A stretch of DNA of 64,000 nucleotides. Origin: Frigidibacter sp. SD6-1. GTDB lineage: Bacteria; Pseudomonadota; Alphaproteobacteria; Rhodobacterales; Rhodobacteraceae. The position numbers and the translations under genes are program-made. Below the pieces are notes generated by a model. The model was not told the origin of the DNA. It ran no database searches and worked only from the letters and a program-made list of their open reading frames with translations. Below, piece after piece: positions 25,712 to 33,766 of the stretch. Numbering within the stretch: position 1 is the stretch's first letter; each line of letters begins with the position of its first letter. The stretch covers positions 186,001 through 250,000 of the forward strand of contig NZ_JARJNR010000001.1 in assembly GCF_030143255.1 (NCBI RefSeq), in the 5' to 3' direction.

Positions 25712-26023
25712 TCAGTCGCGCGCGGCCTTCTCGGCCAGACCCGAGGTCCCTTCGCGCCGCTCCAGTTCCGCGAGGACGTCGGCCAGCGTCACCTCGCGGG
25801 CCGCCAGCATCACGAGGAGATGATAAAGCACATCGGCCGCCTCAGCGGTCAGTCTTTCGCGGTTGCCTTTCACCGCCTCGATGATCGCCTCGACCGCCTC
25901 TTCACCGAACTTCTCGGCGCATTTCTCCGGCCCCTTGGCCAGCAGCTTCGCCGTCCAGGACCTGTCGGGATCGGCCCCCTTGCGGGCGGCGATGGTGGCG
26001 GCGAGACGGTCAAGCGCGGTCAT
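25712..26023 (-). CDS. hisE: Phosphoribosyl-ATP pyrophosphatase
   Basis: Second step of histidine synthesis, hydrolysing phosphoribosyl-ATP to phosphoribosyl-AMP. The 103-residue protein is the stand-alone HisE type (MazG-like helical fold), with the metal-binding helix [14 protein letters not shown] and the partner [16 protein letters not shown] 26023 overlaps the hisF stop (ATGA). Order hisF-hisE on the minus strand is a common alphaproteobacterial arrangement. Confidence 0.95.
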   Translation of the reverse strand: MTALDRLAATIAARKGADPDRSWTAKLLAKGPEKCAEKFGEEAVEAIIEAVKGNRERLTAEAADVLYHLLVMLAAREVTLADVLAELERREGTSGLAEKAARD

Positions 26024-26781
26024 GAAAGCCTCATCGGAATGCCCGCGCGCGCCATATGCTCCTTGGCCTCGCGGATCGTATAGGTGCCGAAATGGAAGAT
26101 CGAGGCGGCGAGGACGGCCGATGCATGGCCCTCGGTCACGCCTTCGACGAGATGGTCGAGCGTGCCGACGCCGCCCGAGGCGATCACCGGCAGGTCGACC
26201 GCATCGGCGATGGCGCGGGTGAGGGGCAGGTTGAAGCCCGCCCGCGTGCCGTCGCGGTCCATCGACGTCAGAAGGATCTCGCCCGCCCCCTTCGCGGCGA
26301 CGGTGCGGGCGAAGTCGACCGCGTCGATGCCGGTCGCCTTGCGCCCGCCGTGGGTGAAGATTTCCCAGCGGCCCGGTTCCACGGTCTTCGCGTCGATGGC
26401 GACGACGATGCATTGCGACCCGAAACGGTCTGCCGCCTCGGCCACCACATCGGGGTTGGCGACGGCGGCGGAGTTGAACGAGACCTTGTCGGCCCCGGCC
26501 AGAAGGAGGGCGCGCACATCCTCATGCGTGCGCACCCCGCCGCCCACGGTCAGGGGAATATAGCATTGTTCGGCGGTGCGGGTGACGAGGTCGAACATCG
26601 TGCCGCGGTTTTCATGGGTTGCGTGGATGTCGAGAAAGCAAAGCTCGTCCGCCCCCGCCGCATCATAGGCCTTCGCGGCCTCGACCGGATCGCCCGCATC
26701 CACGAGGTCAACGAAATTCACGCCCTTGACCACACGGCCATCGGCCACGTCGAGGCAGGGGATGATGCGGGTCTTGAGCAT
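26020..26781 (-). CDS. hisF: Imidazole glycerol phosphate synthase, cyclase subunit
   Basis: Cyclase subunit that uses ammonia from HisH to make imidazole glycerol phosphate and AICAR. The 253-residue TIM barrel has both catalytic aspartates, in PCLDV (D11) and VVAIDAK (about D130). Phosphate-binding segments are [10 protein letters not shown] and [13 protein letters not shown] 26781 follows AAAGGACG. It overlaps hisE by 4 bases. Confidence 0.97.
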   Translation of the reverse strand: MLKTRIIPCLDVADGRVVKGVNFVDLVDAGDPVEAAKAYDAAGADELCFLDIHATHENRGTMFDLVTRTAEQCYIPLTVGGGVRTHEDVRALLLAGADKVSFNSAAVANPDVVAEAADRFGSQCIVVAIDAKTVEPGRWEIFTHGGRKATGIDAVDFARTVAAKGAGEILLTSMDRDGTRAGFNLPLTRAIADAVDLPVIASGGVGTLDHLVEGVTEGHASAVLAASIFHFGTYTIREAKEHMARAGIPMRLS

Positions 26782-26918
26782 GGGGCGTCCTTTCGGCCCT
26801 CTCCTAGCGTTCCGTGCCCGCGATTGAAAGCGGTCTTGGTGGTCCTGTGCGGCTTGCCCGTCGCGCCGCATCGGGGGCGCTACCGGGCCGATCGACCATC
26901 GTCGCCCGAACCGGCATG

Positions 26919-27530
26919 TCACTTGGCAATTGTCGGAGGTGCTTGCGTGCGCAGGAGCCGGCGCAAGAGCGCGGCGAAGGGCGGGATATCGACGATCTGG
27001 CGATTGGGGCTTTCTCCGCTGGAAAGGCCGAGGAGCGCATAGCCGTGGACCATGGTCCAGACGGCAATCTCGACCTCCGGGTCGGCGGTCCCGTCGGCGG
27101 CGAACGGGCGGCAGCCCTCGCGCAGGATCTGATAGGCCTCGGCCCCGGCAGCCTTCAGCGCCGGATCGTCGCGGTCGAGGCCGGGGGCCACGAACATCAG
27201 GCCGAAAAGTCCGGCGTGATCGCGAGAGAAGTCGAGATAGGCAAGGCAGATGTTGAGCAGCCGCTCCTCATCGCCCCGCGCGGGAAGGTCGCGTCCGGCC
27301 ATGAGCCGGTCGGTGAACAGCGCATAGGCGCGGGCCGCGATTGCCGTCATCAGGCCCGACAGTCCATCGAAATGGTGGGCGGGGGCGGCGTGGCTGACGC
27401 CCGCCCGCGCCGCCGCGCGCCGGAGCGTCAGCCCGCCCAGTCCCTCTTCCAACAAGATGGCGAGGCCCGCATCGACAAGGGCAACGCGCAGGTTGCCGTG
27501 GTGGTGGGAGGACTTCGGGCTCTTGCTCAT
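26919..27530 (-). CDS. TetR-family regulator (WHG-type C-terminal domain)
   Basis: A 203-residue repressor. The N-terminal HTH is residues 10-55 ([23 protein letters not shown]). The C-terminal part carries [13 protein letters not shown], resembling the WHG ligand domain. Start ATG 27530 ([13 protein letters not shown]) was chosen because homologues begin here; its ribosome site is weak. It diverges from a DUF2306 membrane protein, and the shared gap contains a palindrome over its own -35, indicating autoregulation. Confidence 0.86.
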   Translation of the reverse strand: MSKSPKSSHHHGNLRVALVDAGLAILLEEGLGGLTLRRAAARAGVSHAAPAHHFDGLSGLMTAIAARAYALFTDRLMAGRDLPARGDEERLLNICLAYLDFSRDHAGLFGLMFVAPGLDRDDPALKAAGAEAYQILREGCRPFAADGTADPEVEIAVWTMVHGYALLGLSSGESPNRQIVDIPPFAALLRRLLRTQAPPTIAK

Positions 27531-27572
27531 ACGCCCGGCATCGCAGGTCGACTTGACGCGGTCAATGCGGCT

Positions 27573-27601
27573 TGTATGTTGCGCTAACTTTACACTGTCA
27601 A
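27573..27601 (-). promoter_or_regulatory. Predicted tetR promoter and operator
   Basis: On the minus strand, TTGACA (27601-27596), a 17-base spacer and CATACA (27578-27573) form a promoter for the TetR gene. The near-perfect palindrome TTTACACTGTCAA (27589-27601, 10 of 12 paired positions) covers the -35. A second palindrome, TTGAC-GCG-GTCAA, lies at 27553-27565. Both are plausible TetR sites that would also block the divergent gene. Confidence 0.6.
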
Positions 27602-27612
27602 GAGACTCATCC

Positions 27613-28224
27613 ATGCGATCCGTGCTGATCTGGCCCTACCGGGTCCTTTCCCTTCTCGTTGCGCTGCTCACCCTTCGCGTGCTTGCCGAACCGATGGCGC
27701 TGAGCATGCCGGATCTCGCCTATTACCTTCCCGGCAGGGCGCTGCCGGCCCTGTCGCACCTGATCTTCGGCCCCCTTGCCCTGGCGCTGTCGCCGTTTCA
27801 GACGTCGGGCCGCCTGCGCAGCCGATGGCCAGGCTGGCATCGGCGGCTCGGCTACCTCTATGCCTTTTCGGTGCTGATCGGCGGATGTGCCTCGCTCGCC
27901 ATGCTGCCCTGGTTTCGCGGCAGCCTGTGGGCGGCCACCGGCTTTGCGCTTTTGGGGGCGGGCTGGATCGGTGCGACGGGCCGGGCGATCTGGCTGATAC
28001 GCGGCGGCGATCTAGCGGGCCATCGACGCTGGATGCTGCGGTCGGTGGCGCTGACCTTCTCGTCGGTCACACTCCGGCTGATCATGGCGCCGTTGATGGC
28101 TGCTGGCTGGACCTCGACCGAGACCTACGATGTCACCGCATGGGCCTCATGGCTTGTCAATCTGACGCTTCTCGAGCTGTTCATCCTGCGGGGATGGCGC
28201 ACCGGCCGCGCACGTGCCGCCTGA
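27613..28224 (+). CDS. DUF2306 membrane protein
   Basis: A 203-residue inner-membrane protein with about six hydrophobic segments. The pattern (HRRLGYLYAFSVLIGG, GHRRWMLRSVALTFSSVTLRL) matches DUF2306, a family of four-helix-rich membrane proteins with conserved histidines and possible heme or quinone interaction, not experimentally settled. ATG 27613 lies 82 bases from the TetR start. Its expression is probably under that TetR. Confidence 0.78.
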   Translation: MRSVLIWPYRVLSLLVALLTLRVLAEPMALSMPDLAYYLPGRALPALSHLIFGPLALALSPFQTSGRLRSRWPGWHRRLGYLYAFSVLIGGCASLAMLPWFRGSLWAATGFALLGAGWIGATGRAIWLIRGGDLAGHRRWMLRSVALTFSSVTLRLIMAPLMAAGWTSTETYDVTAWASWLVNLTLLELFILRGWRTGRARAA

Positions 28225-28235
28225 CGGGAAAACAC

Positions 28236-28263
28236 AAAAGGGCACCGTTTCCGGTGCCCTTTT
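28236..28263. terminator. Bidirectional intrinsic terminator
   Basis: AAAAGGGCACCG (28236-28247), a 4-base loop, and CGGTGCCCTTTT (28252-28263) give a 12-bp hairpin with a U-tract on either strand. It separates the DUF2306 gene from the opposing tRNA-Gly and can end both. Confidence 0.9.
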
Positions 28264-28266
28264 GAA

Positions 28267-28341
28267 TGGAGCGGGCGATGAGATTCGAACTCACGACCCT
28301 AACCTTGGCAAGGTTATGCTCTACCCCTGAGCTACGCCCGC
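28267..28341 (-). tRNA. tRNA-Gly (GCC)
   Basis: The minus strand gives a 75-base cloverleaf: acceptor GCGGGCG/CGCCCGC, D-arm GCTCAGGGGTAGAGC, anticodon loop TTGCCAA (anticodon GCC, glycine), T-arm GTGAGTTCGAATCTCAT, discriminator T and an encoded CCA. A promoter lies upstream at 28359-28387 and a terminator downstream. Confidence 0.96.
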
Positions 28342-28358
28342 GTCCTTGGGTGCGGCGG

Positions 28359-28387
28359 GATTTAGTGTCTTCGCCCGCCGCCTGCAA
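28359..28387 (-). promoter_or_regulatory. Predicted tRNA-Gly promoter
   Basis: On the minus strand, TTGCAG (28387-28382), a 17-base spacer and TAAATC (28364-28359) lie 18 bases ahead of the tRNA 5' end. The GC-rich stretch between -10 and the gene resembles a stringent discriminator. Confidence 0.5.
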
Positions 28388-28752
28388 GAGGAAAAACGCG
28401 GCCAGTGCAGAAATCGGCGTTGGGCGCACCAAGCGGGCGTTTCCGTCATCGGTCGGGGTGCGAATCGATCCGCACCTGTTGCGCTGACGGTTGTTTCTCA
28501 GCGGTCTGTGACTCAATTAAACAGAGTTTTTTCAGACGGTTGCAGAGAATTCTGGTTACGGCTCTGTTAAGCCGGGAGCGTTTGGTTTCCAAAAGGCGAC
28601 TTCCGGGGTCGATTAAGGATGGCGGCGAAAAAGTGCCGGAAAATTGTCTGGTCTGGGTCGAAATGATGGCGGATTTCCGGAGCGCCCTCAGGATACCGCC
28701 CCACAGGTTAATGCGGCCACGACCGGCCCGGGGCTTTCGAAAGGAACCGCCG
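28388..28752. other. Gene-free, relatively AT-rich stretch
   Basis: No convincing gene on either strand; the open frames here are short and lack ribosome sites. Notable only: TCTGT (28502-28506) and ACAGA (28518-28522) flanking 11 bases and followed by a T-run, a weak terminator-like hairpin on the plus strand. The end supplies the AAAGGAACC ribosome site for the gene at 28753. Its promoter probably lies here but is not clear. Confidence 0.5.
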
Positions 28753-29376
28753 ATGTTCATGCCGTCGCCTTCGAGCTTCCGTCCCGACGCGAAGCTTCTT
28801 CTCACACCCGATCTGCTTGCCGCCCCGTCCGCAGCGGACCGAACCGGCCTGCGCGCCGATACGCTGGTCGAGACCGCCAACGGCTGGCGGTCGGCAGGAG
28901 AGCTTGAGTCAGGCACACTCGTTCCAACCTACGATGGCGGCCTCGTGCCGGTACGCTCGGTCACGCATGCGGCCGCACTGCCGGGTGGCGGGCGGGGGCT
29001 GATCCATTTTCCCGGCGGCGCGCTCGACAATTGCTCCGATCTCTGGCTGATGCCGGGCCAGCGGGTTCTGGTCTGCGCAGCCAAGGCCGAGGCGCTGTTC
29101 GACGCGGCGGCGGTCGTTCTGCGCGCGGATATGCTGGCGGGTCATCGCGGCATCCGGCGCGTGCCGTTGCACGCAGCGGCCAAGATGGTCCGCCTGCGCT
29201 TCGACCGCGAAGAGACGATCTTCGCCAATACCGGCACGATGATCCGCTGCGGGTCGGTCGGCGGCGCGCAGCGCTCGGCTCTCTATCCGGAGCTGGAGCC
29301 CTGGCAGGCGGTGGAGATGCTCTGTCACATCGCAGCGGAAAACGAGCCGCATGTCCCGCGAAGGATCGCTGCCTGA
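28753..29376 (+). CDS. Hint-domain-like protein lacking the N-terminal cysteine
   Basis: A 207-residue protein whose central part (about residues 35-185) resembles the Hint_2/Hedgehog-intein family: RADTLVETANGWRSAGELES, then TLVPTYDGGLVPVRSVTHA, and LMPGQRVLV. Family members normally start this block with Cys (CFTPGT...), the splicing or cleavage nucleophile; here the position is Gly-Leu. The domain therefore probably cannot self-process and may serve as a binding module. No signal peptide or RTX repeats. ATG 28753 follows AAAGGAACC. Confidence 0.7.
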   Translation: MFMPSPSSFRPDAKLLLTPDLLAAPSAADRTGLRADTLVETANGWRSAGELESGTLVPTYDGGLVPVRSVTHAAALPGGGRGLIHFPGGALDNCSDLWLMPGQRVLVCAAKAEALFDAAAVVLRADMLAGHRGIRRVPLHAAAKMVRLRFDREETIFANTGTMIRCGSVGGAQRSALYPELEPWQAVEMLCHIAAENEPHVPRRIAA

Positions 29377-29386
29377 GGCCGGTGCA

Positions 29387-29701
29387 TCAGCGAGCACCTG
29401 CGCGCCGTGACCGGAAGGCCGGTGCCCCTTCCTGCGTCTCGGTGCCGAGCGCGTCGCGCAGGAGGCTATCGAGCGTGACACCGGAACCCGGCGCCTGCGG
29501 GCCGGTGCAGACGGCGCGCGCGCGGTCCTGCAGCAGTTCAAGCTGATGGTCGAGCCGGTCGAGAAAGGCAGACAGCATGTCCCGGTCGAGGTGCGTTTCG
29601 GGGTCCGACAGCCAGGCGATCCAGCCCCGGAGGTTGCCGAGTGTAAGGATGACATCTTCTACCAGAAACCGTTCATGCGCGGCCAAAGTCGCCTCACCCA
29701 T
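29387..29701 (-). CDS. Small hypothetical helical protein
   Basis: A 104-residue protein, predicted largely alpha-helical (residues 8-70, with FLVEDVILTLGNLRGWIAWL and FLDRLDHQLELLQDRARAV) with a basic tail. No domain recognised. ATG 29701 has AGGAAAGGGG upstream, and codon use resembles neighbours, favouring a real gene. It is convergent with the Hint-like gene and divergent from rpsD. Confidence 0.55.
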   Translation of the reverse strand: MGEATLAAHERFLVEDVILTLGNLRGWIAWLSDPETHLDRDMLSAFLDRLDHQLELLQDRARAVCTGPQAPGSGVTLDSLLRDALGTETQEGAPAFRSRRAGAR

Positions 29702-29807
29702 CGTCGCACCCCTTTCCTGCCCGGTGTGAAGCCTGCCCCAGAAACGCTAAGAAGCGGATAACGAGCGCCCGGGCTCGGCGCCCGTCCGACCGCCGGGGCA
29801 GGGGGCA

Positions 29808-29835
29808 TTGACTCTGCGCGCCGCTCCTCTATAAG
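29808..29835 (+). promoter_or_regulatory. Predicted rpsD promoter
   Basis: TTGACT (29808-29813), 16 bases, TATAAG (29830-29835): the best sigma70-like promoter in the window. Transcription would start near 29842, giving a leader of about 137 bases before the rpsD GTG. Confidence 0.75.
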
Positions 29836-29841
29836 CCCGCC

Positions 29842-29978
29842 GTCCCGGGTCGAGAGGCCCGGGGTTTTCATTGGTGTTGGTGGACCCCGCGAGGGGAAGC
29901 CTGTCGTCCCGGAAACGGGAAAAGGACAACGCCCTTCATGGCCTTCGTCAGGGGGCAGCACAAAGAAGGAGATCAGCG
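29842..29978 (+). ncRNA. Structured 5' leader of rpsD
   Basis: Three local hairpins precede the ribosome site: CCCGGG/CCCGGG (29844-29849 with 29858-29863, then GGTTTT), CCCC-GCGA-GGGG (29885-29896) and TCCCG-GAAA-CGGGA (29907-29920). The last two carry GNRA tetraloops. Ribosomal protein S4 regulates its own mRNA in other bacteria, so an autoregulatory leader is a reasonable hypothesis. No known leader motif is claimed. Confidence 0.45.
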
Positions 29979-29982
29979 GTGA
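29938..29982 (+). CDS. Possible 14-codon leader ORF overlapping rpsD start
   Basis: ATG 29938 opens a frame reading [14 protein letters not shown] whose TGA (29980-29982) overlaps the rpsD GTG (29979-29981). AAAAGGA lies 11-12 bases upstream. The rpsD ribosome site AAGAAGGAGA falls inside this small frame, so ribosomes on it would compete with or feed rpsD initiation. It could be fortuitous. Confidence 0.3.
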   Translation: MAFVRGQHKEGDQR

Positions 29983-30599
29983 CCAAACGCACCTCTGCCA
30001 AGTACAAGATCGACCGCCGCATGGGCGAGAACATCTGGGGCCGTCCGAAGAGCCCCGTCAACCGCCGCGAATATGGCCCCGGCCAGCACGGCCAGCGCCG
30101 CAAGGGCAAACTGTCGGACTTCGGCACCCAGCTGCGCGCCAAGCAGAAGCTGAAGGGCTATTACGGCGATCTGACCGAAAAGCAGTTCCGCCGCATCTAT
30201 GCCGAGGCCGAGCGGGTCAAGGGCGACACCGGTGCGAACCTCATCGGCCTGCTGGAGCGCCGCCTCGACGCGGTCGTCTACCGCGCCAAGTTCGTGCCGA
30301 CCATCTTCGCCGCCCGCCAGTTCGTGAACCACGGCCATGTGACCGTGAACGGCACCCGCGTGAACATCGCCTCCTACCGCGTGAAGGAAGGCGACGTGAT
30401 CGCCGTCCGCGACAAGTCGCGCCAGCTCGCCATCGTTCTGGAAGCCGTGGCGCTCGTCGAGCGGGACGTGCCGGATTATCTGGAAGCCGACCACCACAAG
30501 ATGACCGCGACCTTCGTGCGCACCCCGGGTCTGGGCGACGTGCCCTATCCGGTGCAGATGGAACCGAACCTCGTGGTCGAATTCTACGCGAAGAACTGA
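29979..30599 (+). CDS. rpsD: 30S ribosomal protein S4
   Basis: Primary 16S rRNA-binding protein that starts 30S assembly. The 206-residue protein begins at GTG ([21 protein letters not shown]), with AAGAAGGAGA upstream. The S4 RNA-binding domain is residues 95-160 ([39 protein letters not shown]). It stands alone rather than in the alpha operon, as in other alphaproteobacteria, with its own promoter, structured leader and terminator. Confidence 0.98.
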   Translation: MTKRTSAKYKIDRRMGENIWGRPKSPVNRREYGPGQHGQRRKGKLSDFGTQLRAKQKLKGYYGDLTEKQFRRIYAEAERVKGDTGANLIGLLERRLDAVVYRAKFVPTIFAARQFVNHGHVTVNGTRVNIASYRVKEGDVIAVRDKSRQLAIVLEAVALVERDVPDYLEADHHKMTATFVRTPGLGDVPYPVQMEPNLVVEFYAKN

Positions 30600-30621
30600 T
30601 CCTTCGCCTTCCGGTTATCGA

Positions 30622-30650
30622 AGAGGCCGCCTTCGGGCGGCCTCTTTCGC
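30622..30650 (+). terminator. rpsD intrinsic terminator
   Basis: AGAGGCCGCC (30622-30631), UUCG tetraloop, GGCGGCCTCT (30636-30645), followed by TTCGCTTT. A 10-bp stem about 20 bases after the stop. Confidence 0.9.
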
Positions 30651-30675
30651 TTTGCAGGCGGGCCGGGGCGGGCGG

Positions 30676-30751
30676 CTCGTCGAGCCCTCGCGGCCTCTCC
30701 TCGCCGGGATGGCCCGCGACGGACGAAGAGCGCCCGCAGGGCGACGATGAG
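30676..30751. repeat. REP-like palindromic repeat, copy B
   Basis: Left half 30676-30703 (CTCGTCGAGCCCTCGCGGCC ending CTCTCCTCG) and inverted right half 30724-30751 (other strand: CTCATCGTCGCCCTGCGG ending CTCTTCG). It sits between the rpsD terminator and hisC. Confidence 0.75.
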
Positions 30752-30813
30752 GCCTAGCCTAAGCGGCGCGCGCCCGCTAGAAAGCGCCGGACCAGCCCGG
30801 GAGAGCCTGCCAG

Positions 30814-31908
30814 ATGTCCGAACCGATCCGTCCTCAGCCGGGGATCATGGAAATCGCGCTTTACGAGGGCGGTGCGGCGCAGGTCGCGGGCCTGTCGGAC
30901 GCGATCAAGCTTTCTTCGAACGAAAACCCGTTCGGCCCGTCGGACCGCGCCAAGGAGGCGTTCCAGCGTGCCGTCCACAAGCTGCACCGTTACCCCGGCA
31001 CCGACCACAGATCGCTCCGCGAGGCGATCGGCGAGGTTCACGGGCTCGACCCCGACCGCATCATCTGCGGCACGGGCTCGGACGAGATCATCCATTTCCT
31101 CTGCCAGGCCTATGCGGGGCCGCGCGACGAGGTCGTCTTCACCGAACACGGGTTCCTGATGTACCGCATCTCGGCCCTTGCCGCCGGGGCGACGCCCATT
31201 GCGGTGAAGGAGCGCGAGCGCACGACCGATGTCGATGCGATCCTTGCTGCCTGCGGGCGGAAGACCAAGCTCGTCTTCATCGCGAACCCCAACAACCCGA
31301 CCGGGACGATGATCGGCCCGGCCGAGGTCGAGCGGCTGGCGGCGGGCCTGCCGAAGCAGGCGATCCTCGTTCTCGACGGAGCGTACGCCGAATATGTCGA
31401 AGGCTTCGATGGCGGGGCGGAGCTGATCGGGCGGCGGTCGAACGTGGTGATGACGCGGACCTTCTCGAAGATCTATGGCCTCGGTGGGCTGCGCGTCGGC
31501 TGGGGCTACGGGCCAAAGCCGATCATCGACGTCCTGAACCGCATTCGCGGCCCATTCAACCTGTCGGCGGCCCAGCAGGAGGCGGCGGAAGCCGCCGTGC
31601 GCGACCGCGAGCATGTGGAGCGCTGCCGCGAAGACAACACAAGGATGCGCGCCTGGCTGGCCGAGGCTTTGGCCGAAAAGGGCGTGCCGTCGGACACGTC
31701 CTGCGCCAACTTCATCCTCGCCCGCTTCGCTGACGAGGCGGAGGCCACGGCCTGCGACCAGTATCTGCAATCACAGGGGCTGATCGTGCGTCGCGTCGCG
31801 GGCTACGGCCTGCCGCATTGCCTCAGGATCACCATCGGGGATGAGGCCTCCTGCCGCCGCGTCGCCCATGCGGTCGGCCAGTTCAAGGCCGGAAAGGGCG
31901 CCGCATGA
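30814..31908 (+). CDS. hisC: Histidinol-phosphate aminotransferase
   Basis: PLP enzyme converting imidazole-acetol phosphate to histidinol phosphate. The 364-residue fold-type I aminotransferase shows [12 protein letters not shown] at the N-terminus, [17 protein letters not shown] and the PLP lysine in [18 protein letters not shown]. Adjacent tyrC suggests dual use with aromatic amino acids, as known for Zymomonas, where a histidinol-phosphate aminotransferase gene neighbours tyrC. It overlaps tyrC by 4 bases. Confidence 0.95.
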   Translation: MSEPIRPQPGIMEIALYEGGAAQVAGLSDAIKLSSNENPFGPSDRAKEAFQRAVHKLHRYPGTDHRSLREAIGEVHGLDPDRIICGTGSDEIIHFLCQAYAGPRDEVVFTEHGFLMYRISALAAGATPIAVKERERTTDVDAILAACGRKTKLVFIANPNNPTGTMIGPAEVERLAAGLPKQAILVLDGAYAEYVEGFDGGAELIGRRSNVVMTRTFSKIYGLGGLRVGWGYGPKPIIDVLNRIRGPFNLSAAQQEAAEAAVRDREHVERCREDNTRMRAWLAEALAEKGVPSDTSCANFILARFADEAEATACDQYLQSQGLIVRRVAGYGLPHCLRITIGDEASCRRVAHAVGQFKAGKGAA

Positions 31909-32825
31909 GCGTGATCTATGATCGTGTCGCCCTGATCGGGCTTGGCCTCATCGCCTCGTCCATGGCGCACGCGACCAAACGTGCGGGGTTGGCCCGCCAT
32001 ATCGCCGGTTACGCCAAGACGGCGTCTACCCGCGAGGCGGCGCTGGAGATCGGCTTTTGCGATTCTGTGCATGAAACCGCTGCCGAGGCGGTCCGCGATG
32101 CCGATCTGGTCGTGCTTGCGGTGCCGGTCGGTGCCATGGGCGCCGTCGCGGCCGAGATCGCGCCGCATCTCAAGCCCGGCGCCACCATTACCGATGTCGG
32201 TTCGGTCAAGGCGGCGGTCGTCGAGGCGGTCGCACCGCATCTGCCGGAGGGCGTGCATTTCGTACCGGGCCATCCGCTCGCAGGGACCGAACATTCCGGG
32301 CCACATTCCGGCTTCGCCACATTGTTCGACAATCGCTGGACGATCCTGACCCCGGTCGAGGGCTGCGACCCCGCCGCAGCCGACCGGCTTGGTACTTATT
32401 GGCAGGGCCTCGGCGCACATGTCGACCGGATGGACGCCGCCCACCACGACCTCGTCCTTGCCGTCACCTCGCACACGCCGCACCTCATCGCCTATACGAT
32501 GGTGGGCGTGGCCGATCACCTCAGGCGCGTCACCGAAAGCGAGGTGATCAAATATTCGGCGGCGGGTTTCCGCGACTTCACGCGGATTGCCGCCTCGGAC
32601 CCCACCATGTGGCGCGACGTGTTCTTGACAAACAAGGAGGCGACGCTCGACATTCTGGGACGGTTCACCGAAGAGCTTTTCGTCCTGCAGCGGGCGATCC
32701 GTATGGGCGATGGCGATGCGCTCTTCGACTATTTCACCCGCACACGCGCCATCCGGCGCGGCATCATCGAGGCGGGGCAGGACACGGCCGCACCGGACTT
32801 CGGGCGGGGAAAGGCAGGCGGATGA
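31905..32825 (+). CDS. tyrC: Prephenate/arogenate (cyclohexadienyl) dehydrogenase
   Basis: Oxidative decarboxylation of prephenate or arogenate on the way to tyrosine. The 306-residue protein has the NAD loop [13 protein letters not shown] (residues 9-21), [12 protein letters not shown] with the substrate-binding histidine, and [11 protein letters not shown]. No chorismate mutase or ACT domain is fused. ATGA overlaps tie it to hisC before it and the extensin-like gene after it. Confidence 0.93.
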   Translation: MSVIYDRVALIGLGLIASSMAHATKRAGLARHIAGYAKTASTREAALEIGFCDSVHETAAEAVRDADLVVLAVPVGAMGAVAAEIAPHLKPGATITDVGSVKAAVVEAVAPHLPEGVHFVPGHPLAGTEHSGPHSGFATLFDNRWTILTPVEGCDPAAADRLGTYWQGLGAHVDRMDAAHHDLVLAVTSHTPHLIAYTMVGVADHLRRVTESEVIKYSAAGFRDFTRIAASDPTMWRDVFLTNKEATLDILGRFTEELFVLQRAIRMGDGDALFDYFTRTRAIRRGIIEAGQDTAAPDFGRGKAGG

Positions 32826-33760
32826 GGGGCTTCCGGCGCGGCACAAAGGCAGGTCTGGCGGCGGCGCTGGTCGCTGTCGCCCTGCCCGCGCTGGCCGAGG
32901 CGCCGGTGAAGTCGCTGCTTCCGCCGGTCCGGCCGTCTGGTATCGCCCCCGCTGCAATTGCTGTCGCCGAGGCGACACTGCCAGCCGCCGGACCGGCGAG
33001 CCCGCTGGCGCCGCTCTCCTCGCCCTTGCCGCCGCCGCGCGGCGCTTCCCTGGCGCCCGACGTGACGCGTTTCGTCACGCCGACCGATGTTTCCGCGCTG
33101 ACCGCGCCCGGGCGCCATGCGCCGCTCGTCTCGCTTCTGCCGCTGGCGCGGCCGCGCGGGCTCGATAGGGATGGTGGCGCCGAAGAGATCGTGCTTGCCG
33201 CCGCGCCCGCGCCGAAGAAGCGCGACAAGGCGAGCCGCAAGGGCTCGGTCTGCGGCAATCCCTCGATCAAGGGCGAGGAGATCGCGCCGATCAAGGCGGC
33301 GGCGCGGGGCTGCGGGCTGGACGAGGGCGTGAGGGTCACCTCGGTTTCGGGCGTGGCCCTGTCGACCCCCGGCAACATGGATTGCCACACCGCCGAGGCG
33401 CTGAATGACTGGGTGGAACGCGCCGTCATCCCGGCGGTCGGATCGACCGGCGGCGGGGTGGCCAAGCTGCAGGTCGCAGCAACCTATGCCTGCCGCCCGC
33501 GCAACAACCAAAAGGGCGGCAAGATCAGCGAACATGGCAAGGGCCATGCGGTCGATGTCTCGGGCCTGATCCTTGAAAACGGCAAGGTGATCAGCGTCCT
33601 GACCGACTGGGGCAGGGGGCGCGAGGGAAAGATCCTGAAAGCCATCCGCAAGGCGGCCTGCGGTGGCTTCACCACGGTTCTCGGCCCGGGGTCGGACCGG
33701 TTCCACCGCGATCACCTGCATCTCGACACCGCGCGCGGTCGCGGCGCCTATTGCCGGTAG
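32822..33760 (+). CDS. Extensin-like secreted protein (M15-like fold)
   Basis: A 312-residue exported protein: signal peptide in residues 1-25 (LAAALVAVALPALAEA), a Pro/Ala-rich linker (25-135) and the extensin-like C-terminal domain (about 140-312). SEHGKGHAVDVSG and HRDHLHLD match the zinc-ligand layout of M15 D,D-peptidases, suggesting peptidoglycan hydrolysis in the periplasm. Four cysteines in the domain (CGNPS, CGLD, CHTAE, CRPR) may form disulfides. It overlaps tyrC by four bases. Confidence 0.87.
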   Translation: MRGFRRGTKAGLAAALVAVALPALAEAPVKSLLPPVRPSGIAPAAIAVAEATLPAAGPASPLAPLSSPLPPPRGASLAPDVTRFVTPTDVSALTAPGRHAPLVSLLPLARPRGLDRDGGAEEIVLAAAPAPKKRDKASRKGSVCGNPSIKGEEIAPIKAAARGCGLDEGVRVTSVSGVALSTPGNMDCHTAEALNDWVERAVIPAVGSTGGGVAKLQVAATYACRPRNNQKGGKISEHGKGHAVDVSGLILENGKVISVLTDWGRGREGKILKAIRKAACGGFTTVLGPGSDRFHRDHLHLDTARGRGAYCR

Positions 33761-33766
33761 ACGTGC

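Noticed and set aside
28502-28530. Small RNA gene with terminator near 28500
   Set aside because: The hairpin is only 5 bp with an 11-base loop, and no promoter at a suitable distance upstream was found. Kept only as a weak terminator-like note.
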